Positions 1 through 12,006 are shown, counted from the first letter of the stretch. The stretch: 64,000 bases of DNA from Stenocarpella maydis (GCA_002270565.1 NQMI01000005.1:868001-932000); one strand, 5' to 3'. Program-made: numbers and translations. Notes: generated by a model not told the origin, from the sequence alone.

Positions 1-2865
1 TCTTATAGCTTCTACATATACAAAATGTATCTCTTTATTTTTTGTTTTATATAATACTTATTAAAGACCTTAACTTATTTTAAATTGAATTTATTATTTA
101 TTAACATGTTCAAAATAAGCTTAATTGTTTGAATTAATAGAAAGCCAGATTTCATTAAGTAATAAAAGAGATAATTAAATAAATAAATAAAGAAATATAT
201 TAATTCTTTATATTAATATACATATACGTATTATTTATCATTAATATTTTAGCTATATAAGTCTGGTCTTGTTATATTGATTAAAATATATAATGAATAT
301 AAATACATTTATTTAACTCACTTTAAACCTAATTCTATTAAAATATAAATTAAACCTTCCAAAATCTTATATTAATCTACTGTATATATTCTTTTTAACC
401 TATATACTATTTAGATGTCTTTTTAAGTATTAATAACTTATTTATATGTATATAACCATTCACTAATTACTTTATTATATATATTCCTATTTATATATCT
501 CAATTACGTTTATTCATTTTTTTTTTTATTAGTAATTATCTATTAATACTATTCTATTTTATTTTGTATTAATTGAATCCTCAAAATATTTCAAATAAAT
601 TCAATTAAAAATGTCCTCTATGTGTGGATTTATATTACTAATATTGATATATATTTATAACTATAAACTGTTTTCCATTATTAATTATATTTTATTACGT
701 TGTAAATTTACATATCTTATAAGTCAAAAAGTACAATAACGTTTAAAAATATAAATATTATTACTACTATCAAATTAATATTCATAAATATGTATTATAT
801 TAGGAATGTTGTAAATTGTGATAGTAATATGTATATATTTATTAAGTTGTTTGTTGTTATATCTTATCCTCTGTGTTTTTTATTATCTGTAATTGTTGTT
901 GGTATAATCATTAATATATAGTATTAATTCAATACCTAACTGTGTCATAAGGATGTTATAGGCGTGTGCAATTACTAATAACTACTAATTCCTAGTCCAG
1001 CTGCTTTTTAATACCTTATATTATGGGTAAACTTATAAATAATTAAATAATAAAGTTCGATTCTTCTTTAGTATTATATAATATAAATGAGATTTTAAAA
1101 ATGAATTTATTATTATGAAATAAACTTGAGTACATACTTAATTTAAAGCTCCTACTTTGAAATAAAGGCTCTTTATGTTATATAAATATACTTCAAATAC
1201 ATCTTTTGAAAGTATTTTTATAAAACTTCTCTAATTAAGTAAAATTTAAAAGTACAAATAAAGATTAACGTTTTAAAAATATTTCTTTGTAATCTTTTTT
1301 ATACAATTATAATATTTTTAGTTTTTATTATTAAACAATAAAAGAAAGGTTAATACCTATATATATAAATTATCATCGAACCTAGGTATTATTTTAGTAA
1401 TCTTCATACCTAGTTGAATTAACATGAATTAATTATCTTTAAGGGTTATAAATAATCAAATTTAAATAAGATAAATAGTTTCAAGATATTTTACTTTATT
1501 AATAATATTTAGTAGCTACTTTGTTGGTATTAAAACTAAAAGTATTGTTTTATATTATAATATTTACCCTTATACTATAGGTAAATAACCCCTAATGCAT
1601 ACTAGCGATATTTAATAAGCTATTAAATCATTAAGTTTAAAACTATCTTTAGCTATTAGCTAGTTTAATACTATTAAGAACTATATATAGATGAATTTAC
1701 TCTATAACCTAAGGCAGTTATAAATACTTTATATTTTATATACATAATTAATAATATTATATTGGGTTTAATATATTAAGTCTAAAGCTATCTCTAGCTA
1801 TGGATAACCTAGTTTATTACTATTTAGAACTATATATAGATCAATTTATTATATAACATAAAACCGTTCTTTATATATATATAAATTGATTGAAATTAGT
1901 AATATAGAAAGGCCGTAGTCTTTAAGACTGATGATTTATTTATATAATTAAATAGCTATTATAAACTTTCTTAATCTAAACGTAAAATTACTTAAGAATA
2001 GACATTTAGCATTCCAATAATACTACTTATATATTTATTCAGCCCTCTAAACTATTAAGATTACTTTGATTTTATTAAGTCTATATAGCTAATCCCAATT
2101 AAGGATTAAGGTATAATAACTACACTTCCTTATAAATAAATATAACTAATAAAGCGTTTATAAATAGTAGCAGAATAAATACTAAATATAATAACTGAGT
2201 TTAGGTTAAAGTAGGAGCTAGACTAAAGCCTAAAGGCTATGAGTTAATAATTAAATACTTATTAATAAAGTAAATTAATATTCTTATTATTATATTAAAA
2301 CATATAAATGCTATTTTAGTAAAACTAATATATTAAGTAAAATTTATTTTAAAGTATATAACTTAAAATGAAGTAAAAAGAAGATATAAATACTAAATAC
2401 GTTCTTAAAAGAGATTTATTAAATAATAAACAACTAAAAAAGTAGTATATCATTAAGATAATTAATAACTATTATGAAATAAATATAATTTTAAAGATTA
2501 ATTAAAGCTTTTAATAATCCTTATACTAAAAAAGGAATATATAAATATTCAAATATTTATATATTTATATATTTATATATTTATATATTAGTATATATAT
2601 ATAGCATAGGTTCTTTAAAGCTATAAGCATTTCATTTTTATAATTGCAAATGAGAGATAAGAATAAAAAAAAGAAGTTTTTATTGTAATAGTAATTATAC
2701 CCTAGCCTTATGGTGGCGATAAAGGCATCTTGCCCTCACTCACTCGCTCCGGTCGCTCGCTCAGGCGAGTCGCCTTCACCGCAAACGGTTATAGTAGGAT
2801 TTTTATAGCAGGAATTTTAATACTATAGGCAATTAAACTAGGAAATCGCTTTAAATGGGAGGGCA

Positions 2866-3600
2866 TGTAATAGGAGTTTAGAGTAATTAGTTACTATTTT
2901 ATTAATCTATACTATAATTATATTGCGCCATTGGATATATAAAGTACCCTTGTATCCCTGTTCCTTGACTGCTTCGTTTACTTCTTTTCTGTTACATCCT
3001 TTTTGGCATTAGTTTCTTCATGCTTCCTTCCTTCCTTCCCTTCCTTCCTTCCTTCCTTCCTTCTTCCTTCCTTCCTTCTTCCTCCTTCACTTTCCGTTCG
3101 CGCCCGCCTTCGGCCTTCCTTACCTTGTCTTTATTTATTAGGCGCTCTGGGGGTCGAAATCTTTTTATTTCTCATACTTTCCGCTTCTATTATTTATTAT
3201 CTTATAGGGCATTATTGTATATCCTACTACCGGGCCAATGGCTGGGCGGCTATCTTTAATTTTCTGACTCTCTGCTGGTCCCAGCTATTCAGTTATTTGC
3301 TCTGTACTTCTTCCTTATTATGTAGCGTATTGTATTTACTTTAGATTTATGTGTCCTGCTGCTAGAGGCGAATAATTAACATAATTTCGTCTCGATGCTG
3401 TCAGCTTTTCTCTTGCTTATCTTGGTCGGCAACCGATTTCCTACTTGAGACTGCGTTCCTCTTATATTTTCTGGCCATAGGGTGCGTCTCTCAGTCTACT
3501 GTCAGTGTTATTTAATGTCACTAATGGTGTAGCCTTGGTCCCTGAATGTCGGTATTTACTTCTATTCATTCTTGCAAGGATTATATGTATTTATTCATTT
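2866..3600 (+). repeat. possible degraded LTR-like island
   Basis: This segment of mixed composition inside the AT-rich block begins with TGTAATAGGAG. It carries a TATA-like TATATAAA at about 2935-2943, followed by a pyrimidine-rich stretch that could be a transcribed leader. No matching second LTR, primer-binding site or polyprotein was found. A solo LTR partly changed by RIP would look like this, but a 3' border and target-site duplication were not identified, so the call is tentative. Confidence 0.25.
3023..3087. repeat. CTTC/TTCC microsatellite
   Basis: A tract of tandem CTTC units with a few interruptions, read directly from the sequence. It accounts for the Ser/Phe/Leu/Pro-rich spurious ORFs here. 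Confidence 0.85.
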
Positions 3601-4499
3601 ATTTATTTAGTTATATATTTAAGTAATTCGTATTTTAGTAAGTAGATAGGTAAGTCTTATTAATAAGGCTACCCCGCATTTGGAGTTAGAGAAGTTAGAA
3701 TTAGCTAATTATAGGGATTAGATGCAACCTTTTGCTAAGTATTAGTATTTATTAAAGATTTCCATATAATACCTTAATATTTAAGCCTCTTATTTTATTT
3801 ATTTACTCCTTAATTAGATGATGTAAAACTTGGCAAATAGGTGCATTAGATAGAGAATAAGTTTTATATTATTTTAGTATTTTCTTTTTTCCTTTTTTGA
3901 AAACTATTATGTTTTAATTATTTGTCTCTCTCTCACTTACGATATATTACCATTCTTAAAGAATGGCATATATATATATATATATATATTTATCATAATT
4001 TTCAAGAGATAAATATTATACCTTTACAGTAAGGTTTTACTGTAACTATAAATGAAAATTAAAGTATACAGTTTTTAATGTTAAAGTATGTAACAAATTA
4101 ATTTATTTTTATAGTTTAATATCTTATAACAATCTTTAAATGACTTACTATTATTTTATATTTTCATTAAATCTTGATTTATATATTTTATAAATTAAAA
4201 GATTTAAAGTTTTCATTACAGCTAAATATTTTTCAAATACGTAATAAAGAATAATATTAGAAGTTATATTTTTAAGTTATAAAATTGAAACGCTAATGTT
4301 ATTTATTAAATTCAATTAAAATATAAGAGAGTTACTTTTCTTTAATTAAGAGGGAATTAAAGATAAGGTTTATTTATATTATTATCATCTTTATATTTAT
4401 ATATTTAGGTTTCAAGATAGTAATTTAATATTATAAGCTAGCCTTATAGCAGCTGCTTAAAGGAGCCTAAAGGGGCCTAGATATTCTAGTGCTTATATA

Positions 4500-4600
4500 G
4501 TTATACATCTGGGGTATAGTTATGCCGGGCCTATAGCAGGCCCGCCCAGGGCCCGCCTTGGTGCCCAGTAAAGGCTTGGGCAAATCCCAAGCCCCTTACA
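4500..4600. repeat. GC island with two perfect inverted repeats
   Basis: A GC-rich patch sits in the AT-rich block. It contains GGGCCT-ATAGC-AGGCCC at 4527-4543 (6-bp stem) and GGCTTGGG-CAAAT-CCCAAGCC at 4573-4593 (8-bp perfect stem). Both could form hairpins. It may be a surviving end of an otherwise decayed mobile element. No function is evident. Confidence 0.55.
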
Positions 4601-5530
4601 TACTTATAAGCTTTTTTATATCTGGTTTAACTCTTTTAAATTAACAAATATATTTAAAATAAGTAATTAACTATAATTAGCATTAATCAGCACTAACCTT
4701 TATTAATTAACGAGCTCTAAGGGGGTACTATATTTAATGAAAGTTAATAAATATGATAAACTTAATCTACTTACTAATATAATTTGCTTATTAATAAATC
4801 ATATTACGATTCTTTAATCAATATTTCATTTATATATTTAAATAGGTACTCATAATATTAAATTGTATAATTCTCTTCAATTATAATTATTTAAGAATAA
4901 TTATTTAGTATTTTATATATTATTTATACAATCTTTTAACCAAGATTTATAATGTAGTTTAATATAATTAAGTTTATATAGCTAAATCTGTTTAAGTTTA
5001 AATATATTGTAGTTTAAAGGAATATAATAACTATACTTAGTTATAGATAAATAAATTTAATATAGGAGTAATACTAGAATACATATAAATATTAAATATA
5101 ATAATTAAACATAAGTTAAAGTAAAAGTAAAATTAAAGCTTAAGGATTATAATATAATATACGAATATGTTTTATTAATTAAAATTAATATTTTTATAAT
5201 TACTTCAAAAAGGTATAATGTCTATTTTAAGTAAATTTAAAACTTAAAGCATAAAAAGTTAGAGATTAATAAAGTATCTTAAAAAAAGGAATAAACTATA
5301 GAAATTCTTGAAATATATCTATTAGGTAGTAAAGATTTTGAAATTAGTATGGAGTTTAGCTAGTAAGAACCTATAGTTAAATAAAATATAGGTTTAAAAG
5401 AATAATTAAGGCCTTTAATAATCCTTATACCTAGGAGGAAGATAATTAAATAATTATAATGTTACTAAACATTTTTTAAAAAGAACATAAAGCATTAATA
5501 TATTATATGTTTAATTAGTTATACTAGGTA

Positions 5531-6025
5531 AGTATACATTAAAGGAAAGCCGAATTTGTGTGTGTTAACTGCACATACCACGATCGGGCATTTGGGACCG
5601 GGAATTGAATCCCGAGCGGTTCCGGCATACGCAGCGGGAATAGTGACCATAATGTACCTGCACCTTTCCACATTCCGGGATGCATTCCGGGGTGGTTTCC
5701 AAAGCCTTTCCCCAGGACTGCTGCATTACGCATCGGAGTATACCGTGGACTGCGGACTGAGCTAACACGCGGTAGGAGTCATGCTGGCCAGCGGAAATCT
5801 ACCTCCTCCCTAGTTTACACGGAGGAGTACTTAGTACATCCATGGAATTTCGGGCGTTTCAACAGTCTTACGCCGAGGTCCTCAGTATACTACATACATA
5901 TCCTACTAACCCAGACTTTCTATATTGGGGTGAAACATAGTTCGATGTCTTCACATCATCACTGAGAAATCTTGAGATCAACTTGACTTCAGTCAGATTT
6001 ACAATTACATTCACATCACAGCACG
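5531..6025. other. intergenic, upstream of the FAD monooxygenase
   Basis: Normal-composition DNA between the AT block and the first gene, presumably holding its promoter and 5' leader. I see no clear TATA box. Short ORFs on both strands here (about 5539-5768) have no recognisable features. Confidence 0.5.
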
Positions 6026-8307
6026 ATGGGCGACGCAAGAGCTCCAGGCGCACAGGGCGATTTTTTCCAAGGCTATGAGGGCTTTCACGCTTTCGGAGAA
6101 CCTGTCTCGACTGAAGATGGGTATACCCTTCGCACAAATCCCTGCGGCGAGAAGCGGAAAGTTCGTGTCGTCTTTAAAGGTATGGGGATGAGTGGGATCG
6201 ACTTCGCGCATACTATGCAGGAACACTACCCAAACATCGAGCTTGTCTGTTATGAAAGAAATGTAAGTTTATCAGTGTCTATCCACATGAGACCGATGAG
6301 CTATCTCTAAATGTTCACAGAAAGGGTGTGGTGGTGTTTGGAACATCCACAAGTACCCTGGGTGCGCGTGTGATATTCCAAGTGTGGTTTATCAATACTC
6401 ATGGCACTTGAAGCCTTGGTCGATGTATTATTCTCCCTCCGCAGAAATCGAAAAGTACTTGCAGGACGTGGTTCAGACGTACGGCTTGGAAAAGTACGCG
6501 GTATATGGAACCGAGATCCTGAAGGCCGAATGGCAGGATAACGAAGGCAAATGGAAAATCACCCTCAGACGTGAAAACGGAGAGATTTTCGAAGACTGGG
6601 CCGATTTTTACATCAACGGAGGGGGCATCCTCAGGTAAATCGAATTCCGCAAGAATGCTCTTCCACGCGAGGTTTAAGTTGGTTACTCATGTGGTCCATT
6701 ATCACAGTACCCCGAGGTGGCCACATATCCAAGGTTTACGGTCTTTCAAAGGCCCTCTTACGCACTCAGGTAGGTACGACGAGTCGATCGATCTCAAGGG
6801 CAAGCGCGTGCTAGTCATTGGTATTGGAAGCTCAGGCACCCAGATCGTTCCCTCCATTCTGGATGATGTCGAGCACATTCATCTGGTGGCGCGGTCCAAG
6901 ACATGGATCACCGGAGGTATCGGAGCGAACTGGGTTGAGCCAAATGCGAAGGCAGCCTTGGGCAACTTCTACTATTCAGAAAAGACGAAGAAACGCTTCT
7001 CGGAAGACCCAGAGTCATATCTTCGCTACATCAAGTCAATTGACACCGAAATGACAAACCGGTTCAGAATGTATCTCAATGGTACGCCGGAGTATTACGC
7101 AGCCATTGAGGTATGGGCGCCCTTACCCAGGATCCGCTCGAGAAACCTTGCTGACCTTCCTCCCCACAGCGATGCGCCAACACATTCCGCACGAAGCTCG
7201 CAAATAAGCCAGAATTGGTTGAAAAGCTCATGCCCAGGAACTTTGCGATTGGGTGCAGACGGGCAACCCCGGGAATCGGTAAGCCTCGAAGTACCATTTG
7301 AGTGCTTTTGAGTGTCAGGCCTGCTGACTAGATACTCAGGGTTTCTTGAGGCTTTGGCTACGGACAAGGTGACTGTCTATTGTGACAGAATTCGAGAGAT
7401 CACTGAGGGCGGCTTCATCGACCAAGAGGGTCAAAAGCATGAAGTCGATGTGATAATTTGTGCCACAGGGTGGGTTTGCCTTTGCATTTACGTCCCGTCC
7501 CCTCTGTATCCTCACGTCTCCCATGCCGATGCTGATTCCTGTGGACCCAGCTACGACACCTCCTATGTGTCCAAGATTCCCGTGTACTATGACGGTAAGA
7601 ACTTGCAGGATATTCAAAGGTCAAGGGAAAACTTGATACATTACATGGGCCTCGTCGAGCGTACGTTTCAAGCCCGTCATCTTAAACGCTGAAAAGCCAA
7701 ACTAACATCAGGACAACCCGGAAAAGCCGAGGTGCCAAATCATTTCATATATGCTGGCCCGTACTCAGGGTATGGCCATGGATCTTTGATTCCAACCATT
7801 GAGAGAAGCACTCAATACATTTTGAAGGTCATTGAGAAGGCGCAAGTCGAAGATATCAAGAAGATCGCCCTGAAAATGAAGCCCGCAGAAGACTTCACCA
7901 AGCACGCCAACCTGTGGCTCTCGACCACGACATGGTCCGGGCCTTGCACATCCTGGTACAAATCCGGGACTGACAAGAAGAGTGCGCCAATGTTTCCAGG
8001 AACGAGGACCCTGTTGTTGAAGACGCTTGAGGCAGATCCACGATATGAGCATTACGACATTGAATACATGACCGGGAACGCGTGGAACTTCTTGGGCAGT
8101 GGTTTGGATCTCGCCGACGTCAACGGCGTAAGTCATTCCCGTTCTCTCAAACGATCGCAAAAATATGTGTGCTTATTGATGCTGATATACAACTTACAGA
8201 AGGATGTGACATGGTACTGGGGATTGCTGAAGGGAGAAGACAAGGTTGTTGCACCATTTGACTGGGATGAATTCCTGAAGCAGGGTGATAAGAGTGCCGA
8301 GACCTAA
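6026..8307 (+). CDS. FAD-binding monooxygenase, Baeyer-Villiger type (608 aa, 8 exons)
   Basis: Probable NADPH/FAD-dependent enzyme inserting oxygen into a ketone or hydroxylating a small molecule; the substrate is unknown. Exons read as 6026-6262, 6321-6634, 6708-7110, 7170-7278, 7340-7469, 7551-7660, 7712-8127 and 8200-8307. All junctions are GT..AG and keep frame. The first Rossmann motif GMGMSG is at residues 52-57 and is followed by a GGVWNIHKYPG FAD segment. The fingerprint FKGPLTHSGRYD lies at 197-208, matching FxGxxxHxxx(W/Y). The second Rossmann motif GIGSSG is at 222-227, and an ICATG motif is near 394-398. Length suits fungal BVMO-like enzymes of secondary metabolism or steroid/ketone breakdown. 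It stands alone between an AT-rich block and transposon copies, with no biosynthetic neighbours. The frame is intact, so it is probably functional. The family call is firm; the reaction is not. Confidence 0.88.
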
Positions 8308-8809
8308 GCGCTGAGTCCTAGACTTGAACTACAGCTCACCAATGTATGCGATGTATGTTTTTGATTGCAATCGTGACCGTTAAAAAGTCCGGACGCCTTT
8401 ACCCGTGGAATCGCGATATGTTGACCTTGTGGACAAGCATACTGAGCCCGATCTCATCTCTGCACTTGCTGCGTTCGGACTAGGCCATTCCCCACCAGGC
8501 TAGAACATGCTGCTGAACTGACCAAAAAGACTAATAAATCCTAGCAGCACCACCATCAAGCCACAGGGCGCTACCAATAATAAAAGAGAATCTAGGTACC
8601 TTATCACTTGTGACTAATATAAACACTAAATCTAAAGTTAGGGCTAAGATAAAAAACAAAGAAAAGAAAAATGAAACAATATAAAAAATTAACCAAAGTA
8701 AATAAATAATTTATAAAGACATTATTAGTACCTAATACTATAATAACAGAGCTGCTAAATCATATTAAGCCAGCACTAGGCTTTTAGTCATGCCGTTGAT
8801 TGCGCGGAC
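8308..8809. other. intergenic, with an AT-rich patch at about 8580-8770
   Basis: The 3' flank of the monooxygenase, then about 190 bp of strongly AT-rich sequence resembling the left-end block in miniature. No gene, RNA or structured element was recognised. Confidence 0.5.
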
Positions 8810-9710
8810 GGACCTTGGAATATTAAGAATCACTCGGAACTGTACTTTCCGCGGAATCCTGCAAAGCTTGTTCGAAAGCGGATGGCGGCGAAGGCAGGGT
8901 CCACCTCTGTACAGGATTTTCCCTTGCACTTTGTTAGCGCGGTGACTGCCTGAAACGCACGATGTTACCCTATTTGACCAATCAGAACGCTCTGAATATC
9001 CTCCTCTAATCGAATACGTGGTGTTGAGGTCCCCAAAGGCTCGATATCGTATGTGCTTGGCGGAGTGCTTGGCTGGGCGGTGAGTGCCCTGCTGACCCCC
9101 TATTCCCCCAGGCTCCCCTAGGACCCCCAGCCAAGACAGGGTTAGGGTCTGCAGCCCCTTCAAACCACCAGTCTGCCTGACTGCTGGCCTCAAACACCCA
9201 AACCGTCAGCCACCAACAGCCAATTCCTCCACCAACTTCCCCACCAAGCCGAATTCCTCTTATTTGACACGATAGATGTGTTAATCAACCTCTATTTGAC
9301 CTATTTGAGCACTCGTTTAGTCGATTACGGTCGCTGGTGCGATTTGGTGGGTATTCTGGCGTTTCCCCACGCTTCCTCCCTATTTGGGCCATTCTGACGG
9401 CTGACTGACCAGTCCCCTAGGACCCCCAGGGCAGCCCAGGGTTAGGGTCTGCAGCCCCTTCAAACCACCCGCCCGTCTGTTTGCAGCACCCAAACCCACC
9501 AGCCATCAACCACCACACCCAACCCTTCCCTTAACACTATAACTACGACGATTCTGTACTGTTTGACCCGATATTCGTGTTGTTTGCACTCGAATTACCA
9601 CGTCTACGCCTTTATTTGGCTTAAAACGAGTGTTGGTGCGATTTTCTGGCGATTTTGAGTATTTCCTCTATTTTGCTGCTTCTGAGCGCTAACTAACTGC
9701 TTGCCAGACC
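8810..9710. repeat. imperfect ~300-bp tandem repeat units
   Basis: At least two units share GGGTTAGGGTCTGCAGCCCC followed by TTCAAACCACC, starting at 9140 and again at 9439 (spacing 299 bp). Each is preceded by CCCCTAGGACCCCCAG and followed by similar TATTTGAC, GGTGCGATTT and ATTCTGGCG segments. A more diverged unit seems to precede them (CTATTTGACC near 8970). No coding potential. They lie immediately left of the transposon copies and could be an older repeat or part of a larger element. Confidence 0.6.
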
Positions 9711-10152
9711 ACCCTGATGACTCATCACCTACCACAACCACCAACAACCCAACTGGGAGGTCAACTCTGCCAGTAAGCCTGCGCAATAATAGCTTCCGTT
9801 TGCCGAAGGCCACTGCCTGCGGGCAAATGGCGTACTTGAGCCGGTCAGAAGTCGCAGCAGTGAGTGCCACGATAACCTCTCAGAAGGAAGTTCTGAAGAA
9901 ACGAGGGGAAGTGCGAGATGCCCCCTTTTTGTTGCTCTGGGACTGCTCTAAATTAGCAACGCCCTGACCTCGCTGCCACCAAGCCGAATTTTCTCATTGG
10001 AGCATTCCGACATGGTGTTGTCGCATGAGGAAACTCAATTCCACTGCTCTTATGGTAATTGGAATTTCCCAAGACCTGGGCAAGATGTCTGCCACCTCAT
10101 TGCCAAAAATCGACCGTTTGGCTTAAGCATTTAAATCAGCAATCCCCTCATC
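9711..10152. other. intergenic between ~300-bp repeats and transposon copy 1
   Basis: Contains a partial echo of the repeat units (CCACCAAGCCGAATT near 9240 and again near 9978) and an 88-aa ORF (9701-9967) with no recognisable feature. No terminal inverted repeat of the downstream element was identified. Confidence 0.4.
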
Positions 10153-10249
10153 GGCGTGCCTTCTGCCTATAAGAGAGCCGTGGTCTCACGATGTAAGTCA
10201 GTCCCATTGCCCACCAGACATCCACCCAAATCAGGATCTTCCAACACAT

Positions 10250-10310
10250 CAGACCCTTCAGACCCTTCAGACCCTTCAGACCCTTCAGACTATTCAGACC
10301 CTTCAGACCC
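10250..10310 (+). repeat. 9-bp tandem repeat TCAGACCCT
   Basis: About seven near-perfect 9-bp units (one reads TCAGACTAT) upstream of the transposase frame. The same array recurs in copy 2 at about 12125-12186. It would encode Ser-Asp-Pro repeats in one frame, but coding is unproven. Confidence 0.85.
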
Positions 10311-10608
10311 TCAACCACTATGGCACGCACTCTGCCCTGGCTGCACCCTACCTGCCCTGCTGGGCCCTCCTTTGCAGACGTTGTCCGCCACGGCTCTGCG
10401 GCCTTCCCTGCCCTGCCCAACCCCAACCCTGACCCCACCTATGATGACGACGTCAACGATGATATGCAGTCTGATGATGGCATTGAGGAGCAGTTAGACG
10501 AGGGTGGTGCGGTGGGGCCTGTGCCCCTGCCGGCACCCACCCCGCAACGCCCCTTGGTCTGCACTTGTTAACTAAGTCTTATTATATAGGGAACCCATAC
10601 TAACAGTT

Positions 10609-12006
10609 TTGACCCACAAGATTCCCTCAAGCCCGACTGCCTTTAACAATCCCCCATCCTCACGTACCCGAAGCCGACTTGCCCTGCGGGCCCTGCAACG
10701 CCGTGAGGCCCTCGACGACCTAGCCGACGCTCCCCGCCCTCGACGTTTCCACGAAGCCCAATACCATAACCCTCCCAACCCCCGCGAGCCCATTATCCTC
10801 AACGATGAGAATAGTCAACGCCAACCCTTCCATACACATCCTTTACAAGAACCAGGGTCTTCAGCTGCCAACCCTATTGTCATCCCTGACCTCGACGAGA
10901 GTTGGTACTTCGGCTCTACCTCTAACAACAACCCTCGCTCACGATGGCTACCCCGACCTGAACCCCTGGTGGTGCTTCTGCCCCAGAGGAGACCTCGTGC
11001 AGACAACTCCACACCAGCCGAGAGGACAACGTGCCGAGACCTCTACTATATCGCTCATATGCCAGTCAAGGAGATCGCTTAGGCAACCGACCTCACCATC
11101 CAGCAGGTCCAGTATGCGTTAACCGTACAACCTCGGCCCCTACCCCGAGGTCGTCGCCATGTGGTCCCTCCAGAAGTCACATCCCTCCTATTCTCTATTA
11201 TCGATACACCAAGAAAGACAAAACGTACTACCCCATACGCACGGCTGCAGCGAATGTACCCGGAACTGCTCCCATACACTCCACGGGCATTACGTTCCGC
11301 CATGCTTCTCGACGGGTACCAACGTGTGGTACAGCCATCTTGTATCCCTCTTCCTGACCATATACGACGAGCCCGGCTTGAATTCGCCTTACGCTATTCC
11401 CACCTTCTGCCTGTTGATTGGTCACACTGGATATGGACCGATGAGGCGTGGTTCAACGGGCTCAGTGCTGGCCGGAAGTTTGTGACTATCGCGCCTGGCG
11501 AGGATGTTCGAGAGTTTGCCCACGCCAAGTTCAAACCCAACGGGTGGATGTTCTGGGGCTGTTTTGCAGGCAATCAGCTAGGACCTAGCCTGGTCTGGGA
11601 TAAGAAATGGGGAAGGATTAATTCAGAGACATACCAACAATACATACTACCCCTTCTGAAGGGCTTCTGGGAGACAACTGACTCCTTCGTGATCCAACAA
11701 GACAACGCACCAGCACACGTTTCAAGGTCAAGCAGGGCTTGGTTTGCGGAACACATGGGAGAGGCCCGTCTTATTGCCTGGCCAGCCCACTCGCCTGACC
11801 TCAACCCCATTGAACACGTTTGGGCGTGGATGAAGAGTTGGATTGAGAAGGAATACGAACAGCGACCTACGGGCAAGAATTTGCGTGCAGCAGTTCTGTT
11901 GGCTTGGCAAGCCGTCCCCCGCGACATGCTTACAAAACTCTATTCAAGCATGCCAAGGAGGCTGGCGGCAGTAATTGCAACTAGAGGGGGTTACACTGGC
12001 ATGTAA
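10609..12006 (+). pseudogene. Tc1/mariner transposase (DDE), one in-frame TAG
   Basis: Transposase catalysing cut-and-paste movement. One frame runs from about 10609 to 12006, interrupted only by TAG at 11080-11082; the open part after it is 281 aa (11161-12006). The segment around the stop reads as a helix-turn-helix (MPVKEIA, stop, ATDLTIQQVQYAL), so the stop falls inside the DNA-binding domain where a CAG glutamine would fit. The DDE core is present: Asp in WTDEAW (codon at 11440), Asp in QQDNAPAH (11701) and Glu in SPDLNPIEHVW (11812), giving 36 residues between the last two. An intron ending near 10606 may join the upstream 10320 ORF (MARTLPW...), but phase was not resolved. Either the protein is truncated, or the TAG is removed or read through; a nonsense allele is most likely. 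Confidence 0.75.

Larger units (their letters stand above)
1..5530. other. AT-rich, gene-free block (probable RIP-decayed repeats)
   Basis: The composition is overwhelmingly A+T with very frequent TpA steps, while the rest of the window is GC-rich. No open frame of coding quality is present. The only ORFs (about 3003-3344) translate a CTTC microsatellite. The block ends abruptly near 5530, about 500 bp before the first gene. Three less AT-rich islands interrupt it: about 2700-2790, 2866-3600 and 4440-4610. In ascomycetes such blocks usually come from RIP of transposons; that origin is inferred, because no parent element can be read. Confidence 0.8.

Noticed and set aside
3003..3344. 113-aa hydrophobic ORF in the AT-rich block
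   Set aside because: It translates the CTTC microsatellite and AT-rich flank; no start context, codon bias or domain.
5585..5640. Possible tRNA T-arm (CGGGAATTGAATCCCG)
   Set aside because: The loop length and B-box match are poor, and no acceptor, D-arm or anticodon arm could be paired around it.
9701..9967. 88-aa ORF between the ~300-bp repeats and the transposon
   Set aside because: No domain or codon bias; overlaps a minus-strand ORF of equal length and repeat-derived DNA.
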